This document shows, piece after piece, positions 22,889-32,261 of a stretch of 64,000 nucleotides of DNA (position 1 is its first letter; every line of letters begins with the position of its first letter). The stretch covers positions 1-64,000 of the forward strand of contig JAEWYE010000062.1 of assembly GCA_023458755.1 (NCBI GenBank). The letters run 5' to 3'. This stretch comes from Bacillota bacterium (GTDB lineage: Bacteria > Bacillota > Clostridia > Oscillospirales > Acutalibacteraceae). A model generated the notes under the pieces. That model worked only from the letters and a program-made list of their open reading frames with translations. It had not been told where the DNA came from and ran no database searches. A program made the position numbers and the translations under genes.

Positions 22889-24955
22889 ATGAGAGAAACC
22901 GTACAAAATACCAAACTGACTGAAAATTGTTCCAAGAAAACCATTCACGCATTTGTTGAAGAAGTGATTCCTCAATTGACTCTGGAAGAAAAAATCGGCA
23001 TTATGTCCGGTCAAGTCACCGAGAAAAAGCTTTTGGACGACCTGTTTGTTATCGAGCATTATAATGTAAAGCCTTACCCAACTATGGAAGTAAAAAGGTT
23101 GAGATTGCCGAATGTCCGTTTTATTGATGGACCAAGGGGCGTTGTGGCAGGTTCTTCTACCTGCTTCCCTGTTTCCATGGCAAGAGGCGCAACCTTTGAC
23201 CGCGATTTAGAGGAACAAATCGGCAAGGCAATCGGCGCGGAAGTTCGCGCACAGGGAGGCAATTATTTCGGCGGCGTCTGCATCAACCTGCCGCGTAACC
23301 CCAGATGGGGCCGTGCTCAGGAATGCTATGGCGAAGATCAGTATCATTTAGGTGAAATGGGAGCGGCTTTGACCAAAGGCGTGCAGAGCCAGAACGTTAT
23401 GGCCTGCATCAAGCACTTTGCCCTGAACAGCATTGAAAACGCACGCTTCAAGGCCGATGTTCATATTGATAAAAGAACGCTGAATGAAGTATATCTTCCC
23501 CACTTTAAAAAATGCATCGACGAAGGCGCCGCATCCGTTATGGGTGCTTACAACAAGGTACTCGGTGAACAGGCTTCTGAAAGCAAATATCTGCTCAAGG
23601 ACATTCTGCGTGACAAATGGAATTTTGAAGGCTTTACCCTTTCCGATTTTCTGTGGGCGGTCAAAGACGCAGTCAAAGCAGTTAAAAACGGCATGAACAT
23701 TGAAATGCCATGCTTCTGCCACTACAACGACGAACTTTCGAAGGCTGTTGAAGAAGGCAGAATCGACATAAAAGATTTGGATGAAGCCGTCGGCTATATT
23801 TTAAGAACCGTTCTGTATTTTGAAACCAGGAAAGATCCTCAGGAATACTCGACAAGCGTTATGGCATGTCCGGAACATATTGCGATCGCAAAACGCGCCG
23901 CAGAAGAATCCATGGTTCTCTTGAAAAATGAGAACAGCGTTCTTCCTTTCAACAAGGAGAAAACAGATAAAATTTTGGTTGTCGGCGTTTTGGGCGATAC
24001 TGAAAATATCGGCGACCACGGCTCCAGCAAGGTGCATCCATACTATACCATTACCCCTCTGCGCGGCCTGATGAAAAAGATGCCCACCGCACAGGTTCTT
24101 TATGATGACGGCAGCAATTTAGTGAAAGCCCGTGCTTTAGCAGAAGAAGCCGATGCGGTTGTGATTGTGGCCGGCTATATTCACAGCGATGAAGGTGAAT
24201 TTCTCGCTGACAGAAGCGACATTGCCGACATGGGCGGAGACCGGGCTTCTATGCGTCTGCACCAGAGAGATATTGATTTAATCAAAGGCCTAAAGGGCGT
24301 TAATCTAAACACCGTTGTTTCCCTTGTAGGCAGCAGCGCGATTTTGATTGATGAATGGGTCAATGATGTTCCGGCTATCGTATTTTCATTCTACAGCGGC
24401 ATGGAAGGCGGGAGCGCGCTGGCTGACATTCTGTTCGGTGACGTTTGCCCAAGTGGCAAGCTGCCTTACACCGTTGCAGTGTCCGAAGACAGTTACCCGG
24501 CTTTTGACCCGGACTGCACGTATGTGGATTATGAATACTATCACGGCTACTGCAAGATGGAAAAAGAAAATCTGCCGGTTCTCTATCCATTCGGCTACGG
24601 ACTTTCTTACACCACCTTTGAAATCGGCAAGCCGGAAGCACAGGTCTTTGATAAAACCGCAAAATTCACAGTTACCGTTAAGAATACCGGCAGCGTAAAA
24701 GGCGCCGAAGTTTTACAGCTCTATGTCGGCTGCGAAAACAGCGCGGTAGACCGCCCGGTAAAGGTATTGAAAGATTTCGCGCGTGTAGAGCTTCTTCCTG
24801 GTGAAGAAAAACAAATCAGCCTAAGCGTATCCCAAAAGGATATGGCCTACTTCGACGAGCAAAAGGACGGTTTTGTTGAGGAAGATATCGCCTATATCGC
24901 TTCTATTGGCAACTGCAGTGCAGGCAATCTGCAAAAAATCAAGTTTGAATTCTAA
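22889..24955 (+). CDS. Glycoside hydrolase family 3 beta-glycosidase
   Basis: A 688-residue cytoplasmic enzyme (no signal peptide). The N-terminal GH3 barrel includes RFIDGPRGV, NLPRNPRWGRAQECYGED and ACIKHFALNSIENAR. The nucleophile aspartate is in FTLSDFLWAVKD (about residue 253). The C-terminal alpha/beta domain spans about 330-560, and a fibronectin-III-like domain lies at about 590-690 (FTVTVKNTGSVKGAEVLQLYV region). Likely a beta-glucosidase or related exo-glycosidase; specificity is not readable. The start at 22889 follows GGAGGTGTTTGTA; the upstream GTG at 22880 overlaps the ribosome site. Confidence 0.93.
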   Translation: MRETVQNTKLTENCSKKTIHAFVEEVIPQLTLEEKIGIMSGQVTEKKLLDDLFVIEHYNVKPYPTMEVKRLRLPNVRFIDGPRGVVAGSSTCFPVSMARGATFDRDLEEQIGKAIGAEVRAQGGNYFGGVCINLPRNPRWGRAQECYGEDQYHLGEMGAALTKGVQSQNVMACIKHFALNSIENARFKADVHIDKRTLNEVYLPHFKKCIDEGAASVMGAYNKVLGEQASESKYLLKDILRDKWNFEGFTLSDFLWAVKDAVKAVKNGMNIEMPCFCHYNDELSKAVEEGRIDIKDLDEAVGYILRTVLYFETRKDPQEYSTSVMACPEHIAIAKRAAEESMVLLKNENSVLPFNKEKTDKILVVGVLGDTENIGDHGSSKVHPYYTITPLRGLMKKMPTAQVLYDDGSNLVKARALAEEADAVVIVAGYIHSDEGEFLADRSDIADMGGDRASMRLHQRDIDLIKGLKGVNLNTVVSLVGSSAILIDEWVNDVPAIVFSFYSGMEGGSALADILFGDVCPSGKLPYTVAVSEDSYPAFDPDCTYVDYEYYHGYCKMEKENLPVLYPFGYGLSYTTFEIGKPEAQVFDKTAKFTVTVKNTGSVKGAEVLQLYVGCENSAVDRPVKVLKDFARVELLPGEEKQISLSVSQKDMAYFDEQKDGFVEEDIAYIASIGNCSAGNLQKIKFEF

Positions 24956-24977
24956 TGAAGGTCAGCACGGTAAGGAA

Positions 24978-25015
24978 CAATACGGATTCTGACAGAATCC
25001 GTATTGGACCTTTTT
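24978..25015 (+). terminator. Hairpin between the GH3 and GH42 genes
   Basis: CAATACGGATTCT (24978-24990) pairs perfectly with AGAATCCGTATTG (24994-25006) and is followed by GACCTTTTT. It looks like a terminator or partial terminator that would lower GH42 expression relative to the transporter. Confidence 0.7.
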
Positions 25016-25037
25016 ATTGGAAAGAGGAGATGAGTAA

Positions 25038-27047
25038 ATGAGAATCGGAGTAGATTATTACCCGGAACATTGGGAAAAGGAACGTTGGAAAATTGACGCA
25101 GAAATGATGGTCAAAGCAAACATCAAAGTGGTTCGCATCGGTGAATTTGCATGGAGCCTGTACGAACCGAAAGAAGACTGCTTCCAGTTCTCTTGGATGG
25201 ACGAAATCTTGGATTTCTTCCAAAAACATCATATTCATGTAGTGCTATGCACTCCTTCCGCCACGCCGCCAAAATGGATGACGGATAAATATCCCGAAAT
25301 ATTTCAGGATGATATTCACGGCAATCCAAAAATCTTCGGAACAAGAAAGCATTATTGCTTTAATAGTGAGAAATATCGCACATTTACAAAAAATCTAGTT
25401 GAAAAAATTGCAAAGCGCTACGGAAATCATCCGGCAGTGGAAGCATGGCAGATCGACAACGAGCTTGGCTGGGCAAACACCACCAGATGTTATTGTGACA
25501 AGTGTAAAAAAGAGTTCCAGCAGTGGCTTAAAAATAAATATAAAACGATAGAAAAACTAAATAAAATCTATGGCACGGTCTTTTGGAGCCAAATTTACAA
25601 CAGTTTTGATGAAGTGATTATTCCGCGCGCGGGAGCCTGCTATGATACCTGCCATGACACACAAGGGCAGAATCCGTCGCTGCTGTTGGACTATTACCGT
25701 TTTTCGAGCGATTCGGTCATCCGTTTTGCACAGGAATCCGCTGAAGTAATTAAAAGGTACAGCGATCGCCCAATTACCAGCAACCTGTTAGATGCAGCCG
25801 TGAATTCCGGCACCGGCATTGATTACTTCAAACTGGCAGCGCAACTGGATTTTGTATCTTGGGACAACTACATTGAATTTCAGTGGGGCATTGCAGAGGA
25901 CGCAACGGTTTCGAAAGATCATGCTCTGCTTAGAAGCTACAAAAAACAGCCTTTCTGGGTAATGGAGCAGCAAAGCGGCCCATGCGGATGGAGCAAAATG
26001 GGACCTGCACCAACGCCGGGAAAACTCCGCCTTTGGACCTATCAGGCCGTTGCAAACGGTGCGGATACAGTTGTATACTTTCGCTGGCGCGCCTGTCCGT
26101 TCGGAACGGAGCAATACTGGCACGGAATTCTGAGCCACGACGGTAAGCCGAATCGCCGTTATGAAGAAATTGTGCAGGTTGGCAGTGAAATGGAGCAAAT
26201 AAGCAAAGTGCTTGGCACACTGAAGCCAACGGCCAAGGTTGCCATTGTGAAATCATTTGACAGCGAATGGAGCCATTCGATTCATAAACATGTAGAAGGC
26301 TTTCAATATGACCAATTCCTGCTGGACTTTTATAAGCCATTCTATGAAATGGGTATATCCGTTGACTTCGCTGCCCCCTATGACGCTCTTTCGTCGTACT
26401 CACTGGTTATCGCACCTGCTCTGCTGATGGCGGATGAGCACGAGAAGAGCAATTTGGAAAACTACGTGAAGCAAGGTGGCACACTGCTGCTGACCTTCCG
26501 AAGCGGCATGAAAGACATTTACAATAATATGCTCAAAGAAACAGTGCCGGGAATTTTTTCTCAGCTTGCCGGTATTCAGGCAGCGGAATATGGTGCCCAG
26601 TTCCAAAAGCAAACAGCTTCGTCGGGCGTTTTTGGAAAAGGGATCTCCAAGCTATGGTGTGATGTGGTCGAACCCAGTACGGCGGAGACGCTGGGAGTTT
26701 ATACGCAGGAGTACTATTCCGGAAAGCCGTGTCTGACGGTGAACCGCTTTGGGAAAGGCTCCGTGTACTATCTTGGGTGTGACTTGGATGATTCCGCGAT
26801 GCAGAAACTCATGCGGTATTTGTGTGAAAAGCTCAAGATGGACGTAAACAGCTGCGGCATAGACGGAGTGGAACAGGTGGAAACAACGGACGGCGAGCAT
26901 TCTGTACTCTTTGTCATGAACCACAACTCCTATCCGGTAATCGTTCCGCTGCAGCACACCTATGAAAATCTGCTGTTACACAAACAGGAGCAAAACACTG
27001 CCGCAATAGAACCCTTTGGCGTCGCGATACTAAGCCTAAAAAACTAA
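25038..27047 (+). CDS. Glycoside hydrolase family 42 beta-galactosidase
   Basis: A 669-residue enzyme of the usual GH42 length, without a signal peptide. It begins MRIGVDYYPEHW, continues with VRIGEFAWS, and has the acid/base glutamate in AWQIDNELGW (about residue 141). The nucleophile glutamate is in PFWVMEQQSGP (about residue 311). The zinc-binding cysteines of the family are seen in RCYCDKCKKEF. Domain B (trimerisation) and the C-terminal small beta domain complete it. With the Mgl-type importer it suggests uptake and cytoplasmic hydrolysis of beta-galactosides. Ribosome site AAGAGGAGATG. Confidence 0.94.
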   Translation: MRIGVDYYPEHWEKERWKIDAEMMVKANIKVVRIGEFAWSLYEPKEDCFQFSWMDEILDFFQKHHIHVVLCTPSATPPKWMTDKYPEIFQDDIHGNPKIFGTRKHYCFNSEKYRTFTKNLVEKIAKRYGNHPAVEAWQIDNELGWANTTRCYCDKCKKEFQQWLKNKYKTIEKLNKIYGTVFWSQIYNSFDEVIIPRAGACYDTCHDTQGQNPSLLLDYYRFSSDSVIRFAQESAEVIKRYSDRPITSNLLDAAVNSGTGIDYFKLAAQLDFVSWDNYIEFQWGIAEDATVSKDHALLRSYKKQPFWVMEQQSGPCGWSKMGPAPTPGKLRLWTYQAVANGADTVVYFRWRACPFGTEQYWHGILSHDGKPNRRYEEIVQVGSEMEQISKVLGTLKPTAKVAIVKSFDSEWSHSIHKHVEGFQYDQFLLDFYKPFYEMGISVDFAAPYDALSSYSLVIAPALLMADEHEKSNLENYVKQGGTLLLTFRSGMKDIYNNMLKETVPGIFSQLAGIQAAEYGAQFQKQTASSGVFGKGISKLWCDVVEPSTAETLGVYTQEYYSGKPCLTVNRFGKGSVYYLGCDLDDSAMQKLMRYLCEKLKMDVNSCGIDGVEQVETTDGEHSVLFVMNHNSYPVIVPLQHTYENLLLHKQEQNTAAIEPFGVAILSLKN

Positions 27048-27070
27048 GAGTTCCTTTTCTTTGATTATAA

Positions 27071-27220
27071 GTCTTTTCAATAGATACTTCTCCCCTACCA
27101 AATTTCGTGCTTGTTTCTCTCATAGAAGCAGGTACGATTTTTGTGCTGTTTGAAAATAATAAAGCCGTTATGGTGCATTTTACGATCAAATTGATGCGCA
27201 CCTTAAAAGCCGGAGAATAG
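27071..27220 (+). other. Unrecognised open fragment in the gap before the response regulator
   Basis: The 300 bases between the GH42 gene and 27350 hold a start-less open frame of about 49 codons ending at 27218-27220 (segment IEAGTIFVLFENNKAVMVHF). Its composition looks protein-like, but no family is recognised and no ribosome site precedes it. It may be a gene remnant. Further on, TATAAT at 27291-27296 may be the -10 box for the regulator operon; no good -35 was seen. Confidence 0.25.
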
Positions 27221-27349
27221 CTTAAAGGGAATTACTGCTTAGGAATAAAAATAATGTAAAACTATATACAATAATTTAGCGTTCTGCCGCTATAATAGGT
27301 AATATGGTACCTCGGAGATTGCATACACCGTATGTTAGAGGAGTACAAA

Positions 27350-28963
27350 ATGAGGGTATTAATCGTAGACGATGAAATAAAAATATGTCAGCTTATCAAC
27401 CATCTCGTTGACTGGAATTCAATGGGCATGGAAGTTGTCGATATTGTAAATGACGGGAAAGCGGCTTATGAGTCCATCTGCAAAAATCGTCCGGATATTG
27501 TTATTACCGATATCCGAATCCCAAACTATGATGGTCTTGAGCTGATCGAATTATGCAAAGAAAAATTTCCGTCCGTTTATTTTATCATTATCAGTGGATA
27601 CAGCGAGTTTGACTTTGCAAAAAAAGCGATCAAGTTCGGTGTTGAAGATTATTTACTGAAGCCGATTAAGAAAAAGGAACTGGAAAACGCTTTAAAAAGG
27701 ATAAAGGAAAAATATGAGTCCTCCCGTGACGACGAGCAGGAAAAAGATCAGCTTCGCACCTTTGCAAATACGGCAAAGGACAAAATCAAGCAAAACTTTC
27801 TGAACCGTATCATCAGTTATTCAAAAGAAAAGGAATCAGGCGCGGATTTCCAGTTAGATATCGACGAAATCAACCAGTTGTATCAGTGTCATTTTCAAAA
27901 GGGCCTTTTTACTGTCCTCCATTTTCAACTTTTCGTGAAAAAGGAAACGGATATGAAGGAATCCATTGAGTTTCTGTCCTCCAAATTGCAGGAAATGATT
28001 CAGGAAGCACTGAACGGCGCTTGTCACGAATTTATTGTTGCTTTCTACGCCAGCTCTGTCATATGTCTGTTAAACTGTGACAGCGGGCAGCTGATCCAAA
28101 TAAAAAAACAGTTCAGCAAAATAAAACTCAATCTATTATCAGAACTGTTCTCCAATATTGCACTGATTGCCGGAGTTGGAAGAACCTACGGAGATTTAAA
28201 TCAGGTTGTATTGAGCTACAAAGAAGCCGAACGGGCATTGCTGAACCGTTTTGCAGATGCAAAGCAGTACGTTTTTGAATATGACACGCTTCAGACATCC
28301 GGTAAAAACGTCTCTGATTTTATTGATATGAAAACCAGAAACGATTTAATTGCGGCTCAGGAGCGAATGGATGTAAATCCCATCCTTTCCTACATTAATT
28401 CCTTAAAAGAACAACTTGCGAAATACCAATTCGATTCCAAATTAATTTATGACTGCTGTCTGGAGCTGGTTGAAACTTTTCAGTACGGCTCGAAAAACTA
28501 CGACGTTTATTTTCAGAAGTTTGATCTGGATGAATGCAGGCGCAAAATCAACAGCATTCTGACTTATGACGAACTGTTTGAATACTTGAAGAACGATATC
28601 ATCAGCAAATATCAAAATTTTGCTAATGAGAAAAAAGTAGCGGAAAAGAAACCTATCCGCATTGCAAAGCAGTATATTAACGACCATTACAACCAGAACT
28701 TAACACTTGAAAACGTGAGTGATCATATCGGATTTAATCCAACCTATTTCTCAGTATTCTTTAAAAAGGAAACCGGTAAAAATTTTTCGGAGTATCTTAC
28801 GGAGTTACGTATTAAAAACGCAAAGCTCTACCTGATTTCAACTGATATGGATATTGCGGATATTGCAGAAGAAGTCGGCTATAACGATCTTAAGTATTTT
28901 TCGAAGCTATTTAAGAGACTGACAGGAATCAATCCAAGTGAGTACAGAAAATTATATGGATAA
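27350..28963 (+). CDS. AraC-type response regulator (YesN-like)
   Basis: A 537-residue regulator. The N-terminal receiver domain has the acidic pair VDDE, the phosphorylated aspartate in IVITDIRIPNYDG (about residue 54) and the lysine in YLLKPIKKKELE (about 104). A long middle region of the YesN type follows. The C-terminal AraC double helix-turn-helix is at about 440-537 (NLTLENVSDHIGFNPTYFS, DIAEEVGYNDLKYFSKLFK). The start at 27350 follows GAGGAG by seven bases. It overlaps the histidine kinase gene and probably activates the upstream sugar genes. Confidence 0.93.
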   Translation: MRVLIVDDEIKICQLINHLVDWNSMGMEVVDIVNDGKAAYESICKNRPDIVITDIRIPNYDGLELIELCKEKFPSVYFIIISGYSEFDFAKKAIKFGVEDYLLKPIKKKELENALKRIKEKYESSRDDEQEKDQLRTFANTAKDKIKQNFLNRIISYSKEKESGADFQLDIDEINQLYQCHFQKGLFTVLHFQLFVKKETDMKESIEFLSSKLQEMIQEALNGACHEFIVAFYASSVICLLNCDSGQLIQIKKQFSKIKLNLLSELFSNIALIAGVGRTYGDLNQVVLSYKEAERALLNRFADAKQYVFEYDTLQTSGKNVSDFIDMKTRNDLIAAQERMDVNPILSYINSLKEQLAKYQFDSKLIYDCCLELVETFQYGSKNYDVYFQKFDLDECRRKINSILTYDELFEYLKNDIISKYQNFANEKKVAEKKPIRIAKQYINDHYNQNLTLENVSDHIGFNPTYFSVFFKKETGKNFSEYLTELRIKNAKLYLISTDMDIADIAEEVGYNDLKYFSKLFKRLTGINPSEYRKLYG

Positions 28964-29984
28964 GAATTTGATGAAACGTAAACATGTATTTGGAACCCAC
29001 GCCATTTTTATCATCCGGCTGCTCATAGCCTCGCTGTTTCTAATCGCAAGTGCTTTTACGACAGCCGGATATTTTTCTCATCTCATCACCGGAGACGCGG
29101 CTTTTGCTCTGATTGTCGCATATGCGATAGTGGCTGGTACCACTATCTTTCTGGTTCAGAAGGTTTTGATCGCCCCCTATCAGCGCACACGGGCATTATT
29201 TCAAAAATTTGTGCAGAATGAAGCCTATCGGGAATTAATTGAAAGTCAATATCTGATTTTTGACGAACAGCAGGATGTACTGCTGCACGTTGATTCTCTG
29301 CTGGACCAGAAGAGCATGATTCGACTTTCCACCAAGCAGGCAGAACTTCTTGCCTTGCAGAATCAAATCAATCCCCATTTTTTATACAACACATTGGAGG
29401 CAATCCGCAGTGATGCTCTGTGCGCAGGCATTGACAGCATTGCCAATACAACAGAAGCTCTGGCTACGTTCTTCCGCTATACAATCACCGATACCAGCAA
29501 CCTTGTGACCGTGCAGGATGAGCTGGACAACATTGAAAACTATTTCAAAATTCAGCAATACCGTTTCGGGGAAAAATTCGCTATGGAAGTGGATTGTTCA
29601 GACTCCGAAGATATTCTATCTTTGAAAATGCCCAAACTGACACTGCAGCCTTTTGTTGAAAACGCAATCTTTCACGGTCTGGAATCAAAAGCCGAGGGCG
29701 GCCGCATTCACATTAGTCTTGATGTGACAAACAATAACCTGCTAATCAGTATTCATGACAATGGCATCGGCGTTCCGGAAGATAAGCTGAGCGAAATCAA
29801 TTATAAAATTGAGCATGTATCCATGTCGGGCTCCAATGATGCCCCTGAGCAGAAGGGCGGCATTGCTCTGATTAATGTGGCAAGGCGAATCAAGCTTCTT
29901 TTCGGCGAAAATTACGGCTTCCATATTTTCAGTGTCAGCGGATTGGGCACGGATGTACGTATCAAGATTCCCATCAATCGGTAA
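28956..29984 (+). CDS. Sensor histidine kinase (YesM/LytS-type His_kinase domain)
   Basis: A kinase of about 342 residues with two N-terminal membrane segments (about 14-36 and 46-68), a short linker and the His_kinase domain. The phosphorylated histidine is in NQINPHFLYNTLEAI. An HATPase domain follows with LQPFVENAIFHG and HDNGIGVPEDKL. The large extracytoplasmic sensor common in YesM proteins is nearly absent; only about ten residues lie between the two helices. It must therefore sense through its membrane part or a partner. The start is uncertain: GTG 28938, ATG 28956 and ATG 28971 are possible and none has a strong ribosome site. ATG 28956 overlaps the regulator stop. Confidence 0.88.
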   Translation: MDKNLMKRKHVFGTHAIFIIRLLIASLFLIASAFTTAGYFSHLITGDAAFALIVAYAIVAGTTIFLVQKVLIAPYQRTRALFQKFVQNEAYRELIESQYLIFDEQQDVLLHVDSLLDQKSMIRLSTKQAELLALQNQINPHFLYNTLEAIRSDALCAGIDSIANTTEALATFFRYTITDTSNLVTVQDELDNIENYFKIQQYRFGEKFAMEVDCSDSEDILSLKMPKLTLQPFVENAIFHGLESKAEGGRIHISLDVTNNNLLISIHDNGIGVPEDKLSEINYKIEHVSMSGSNDAPEQKGGIALINVARRIKLLFGENYGFHIFSVSGLGTDVRIKIPINR

Positions 29985-30025
29985 TGGCAGGAGCATATTG
30001 CAGGAAGCGGTACAAGAGGATGTAT

Positions 30026-31501
30026 ATGAAACAGGAAGTTTTATCAGTGGAAAACGGAAAGCTGAGCAAAAACGGCAATGTGATTTTTGACGGCTTGTAT
30101 TTCCGTATCTTTATGAATGAAATCGCGGGCATTATATACGATGATATTCAGACAAAAAGGCATTTGAATGAATTTCTGCTGGGTGAGCTGGAACTGGAAT
30201 CCGGTCGCTTTTTTGTCGATGAAAAGCGGGTTCCGTTGTACCGCTCCGCTCACATCCTTCCTTCCATGGTCACCTTGATTAATAAAAAGAGTAAATTGGT
30301 AAACAGTTTTTCCATTGTGGAGAACATCTTTCTTTTTTCTGATTCTTCCTATTTTATTCGCAAAAAAAGATATGAAAAGCTGTTTAAGGATTTAAGGGAG
30401 AGACTGAATATTGATCTGCCGCATGGACAAAAGCCGTTGGAGCTTACATCCAAGGACAGAATTATCGTAGAACTTATGAGAGCCTATGTGGGAAAAAAGA
30501 GACTGGTTATTTTGGATGACCTGTCCGGTTATCTGCAAAAAAAAGATATTGAAGACATATTTTCGGTACTTTTCAAATTGCAGCGGTTTGATATGACCTT
30601 TTTGGTTGCCATCAGTTTTGAGGACGAGTATATTAAAAAAATCGACCGAGTTACCGCAATCAAAAGCAATAAAACAATCTCGTTAATTGATTCCAATACG
30701 GAAGATATTCAGGCGATTACACGTCGTTTATATTTTAATGAAAACACCATAAAACTGAACACAAAGAAGCACATCCTAAAATTTGATAAGCAGGATAGAC
30801 CGATTATGCGGTTCCAAAATGTGTTCACCTCTATACTGAAAGACATTAGTTTTTCAGTGAATCAAGGAGAGTTGTTAAAAATTCACTGCTTTGACGATCT
30901 GAGCTGCGCGCATATTGTTGATCTGCTGAAGGGAGAGTTAAAGCCTTCAGGTGGTTCTATCTATTACCGGGACGAATTCTATGACGCGAAAAGCATTTAT
31001 TCTGCTATTCACCGGGGCATTTGCTTTATCGAAGAGTGCGCTTGCGACAGCATGCTTTTTCATAACATGAGTATTGTGGAAAATTTGGGGATTCCATGCG
31101 GAGAAAAAATAAAGAATTTTTGGATGTTTTCAAAATACTCAGAAAGCATTATGAAGCAGCTAAGGAGCCGAATCGGGAAGATATCTCGAAAAACAACAAT
31201 CAAAAATCAAAAATCGTATACCCTGCTGCAAATTGCCTACTATAAATGGCTCTTATATTTTCCAAAGATCATTGTATGTATTAATCCCTTTACCGATGTG
31301 GACATTTACATGCGTGAGAAAGCTATCGATATGATTCACCAATTTCTAGAAAGAGGCATTACCGTTATTATTGTCACTTCGAATTATTATACTGCCAATA
31401 AGTTTGGCGGGGAAACAGTTGATATTTTGAAAGGAAAGCAGTTAAGTGGAAAGAAGTGGAACGATGTCTTGAGCGAAGACAATCATACTGGGCTTTCATG
31501 A
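30026..31501 (+). CDS. Catalytically dead tandem ABC ATPase homologue (MglA/RbsA-like pseudo-ATPase)
   Basis: A 491-residue protein that keeps the two-domain length and order of sugar ABC ATPases but has lost the ATP motifs. In domain 1, the Walker A position (GENGAGKST in MglA) reads IIYDDIQTKRHL, the signature is ELTSKDRIIVEL, Walker B is LVILDDLSGYL, and the switch histidine is replaced in LVAISFED. Domain 2 is equally degenerate: no P-loop after NQGELLKIHCFDD, KSYTLLQIAYYKW for the signature, and IVCINPFTDVD for Walker B. The frame is open and well translated (AGAGG, start 30026), so it is a conserved-looking protein, not a decaying gene. It lies 41 bases after the histidine kinase, suggesting a role in sensing. 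Confidence 0.8.
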   Translation: MKQEVLSVENGKLSKNGNVIFDGLYFRIFMNEIAGIIYDDIQTKRHLNEFLLGELELESGRFFVDEKRVPLYRSAHILPSMVTLINKKSKLVNSFSIVENIFLFSDSSYFIRKKRYEKLFKDLRERLNIDLPHGQKPLELTSKDRIIVELMRAYVGKKRLVILDDLSGYLQKKDIEDIFSVLFKLQRFDMTFLVAISFEDEYIKKIDRVTAIKSNKTISLIDSNTEDIQAITRRLYFNENTIKLNTKKHILKFDKQDRPIMRFQNVFTSILKDISFSVNQGELLKIHCFDDLSCAHIVDLLKGELKPSGGSIYYRDEFYDAKSIYSAIHRGICFIEECACDSMLFHNMSIVENLGIPCGEKIKNFWMFSKYSESIMKQLRSRIGKISRKTTIKNQKSYTLLQIAYYKWLLYFPKIIVCINPFTDVDIYMREKAIDMIHQFLERGITVIIVTSNYYTANKFGGETVDILKGKQLSGKKWNDVLSEDNHTGLS

Positions 31502-31561
31502 TAAAATATCTTTTAAAGTTCTTCCGCGCTCCCCCGCCACTGCCGATGGTTTTAATAAGAC

Positions 31562-31600
31562 AAAAAAGCAGGAAAAACATATCGTTTTTCCTGCTTTTTT
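31562..31600. terminator. Bidirectional terminator between the pseudo-ATPase gene and the tRNA cluster
   Basis: AAAAAAGCAGGAAAAAC and GTTTTTCCTGCTTTTTT pair around a short loop. The symmetrical A and T tails make it work in both directions. Confidence 0.9.
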
Positions 31601-31607
31601 CTTTTGG

Positions 31608-31680
31608 TGAGCCATCGGGGATTCGAACCCCGGACACCTTGATTAAAAGTCAAGTGCTCTGCCAACTGAGCTAATGGCTC
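31608..31680 (-). tRNA. tRNA-Lys (anticodon UUU)
   Basis: Acceptor GAGCCAT/ATGGCTC, anticodon arm CTTGA-CTTTTAA-TCAAG with anticodon TTT, and T-loop GGTTCGAATCC on the minus strand. CCA is encoded at 31607-31605. Last tRNA of the cluster, followed by the terminator at 31562-31600. Confidence 0.97.
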
Positions 31681-31775
31681 ATGAGCGACAACTCAAATAT
31701 TATAGCAAACTTTGTCGTCATTGTCAATAATAAAATTGGGCCTGTCCGCAAAAGCAAGTCTGCGGACAGACTTGG

Positions 31776-31848
31776 CTGGGCTGGCAGGATTTGAACCTGC
31801 GGAATGACGGAGTCAAAGTCCGTTGCCTTACCCCTTGGCTACAGCCCA
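31776..31848 (-). tRNA. tRNA-Gln (anticodon UUG)
   Basis: Acceptor TGGGCTG/CAGCCCA, anticodon arm ACGGA-CTTTGAC-TCCGT with anticodon TTG, T-loop GGTTCAAATCC; CCA encoded at 31775-31773. A short inverted repeat GTCTGCGGACAGAC lies between it and tRNA-Lys. Confidence 0.96.
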
Positions 31849-31903
31849 ATATTTAGCACAAGGCAATATGTGAAAATATTACCTTGTGCTTGTCTGCAAA
31901 TGG

Positions 31904-31978
31904 GGTGGAAGATGGGATTCGAACCCACGGTCTCCAGTGCCACAAACTGGCGCTTTAACCAGCTAAGCTACATCCACC
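31904..31978 (-). tRNA. tRNA-His (anticodon GUG)
   Basis: Includes the extra 5' G(-1) opposite C73, which identifies tRNA-His. The anticodon arm is CCAGT-TTGTGGC-ACTGG with anticodon GTG. The acceptor GTGGATG/CTTCCAC has one mismatch (T6 with T67). CCA encoded at 31903-31901. Confidence 0.95.
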
Positions 31979-31986
31979 ATATATGG

Positions 31987-32060
31987 TGCGCCAAAAGGGA
32001 CTCGAACCCCTGACCTACTGCTTAGAAGGCAGTTGCTCTATCCAGCTGAGCTATTGGCGC
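31987..32060 (-). tRNA. tRNA-Arg (anticodon UCU)
   Basis: Acceptor GCGCCAA/TTGGCGC, anticodon arm ACTGC-CTTCTAA-GCAGT with anticodon TCT, T-loop GGTTCGAGTCC; CCA encoded at 31986-31984. Confidence 0.97.
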
Positions 32061-32075
32061 AAACTGTGCTTTTGG

Positions 32076-32146
32076 AGCGGGTGATGGGAATCGAACCCAC
32101 ACGACCAGCTTGGAAGGCTGGAGTTCTACCACTGAACTACACCCGC
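32076..32146 (-). tRNA. tRNA-Gly (anticodon UCC)
   Basis: Acceptor GCGGGTG/CACCCGC, anticodon arm CCAGC-CTTCCAA-GCTGG with anticodon TCC, T-loop GGTTCGATTCC; CCA encoded at 32075-32073. First tRNA of the cluster. Confidence 0.96.
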
Positions 32147-32261
32147 ATTATAAGCGACGGGTTATATTGTAGCATAATCCGGTAGTAAAAGTCAAGCATA
32201 TAGCCACTATAAAATGATATTTTTATTATCTGACCGGATACAATGCCACGAGATTTTTTCT

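Noticed and set aside
31605..32146. tRNA cluster as an island attachment site
   Set aside because: No duplicated tRNA 3' end or integrase was seen nearby; the tRNAs look like a normal cluster.
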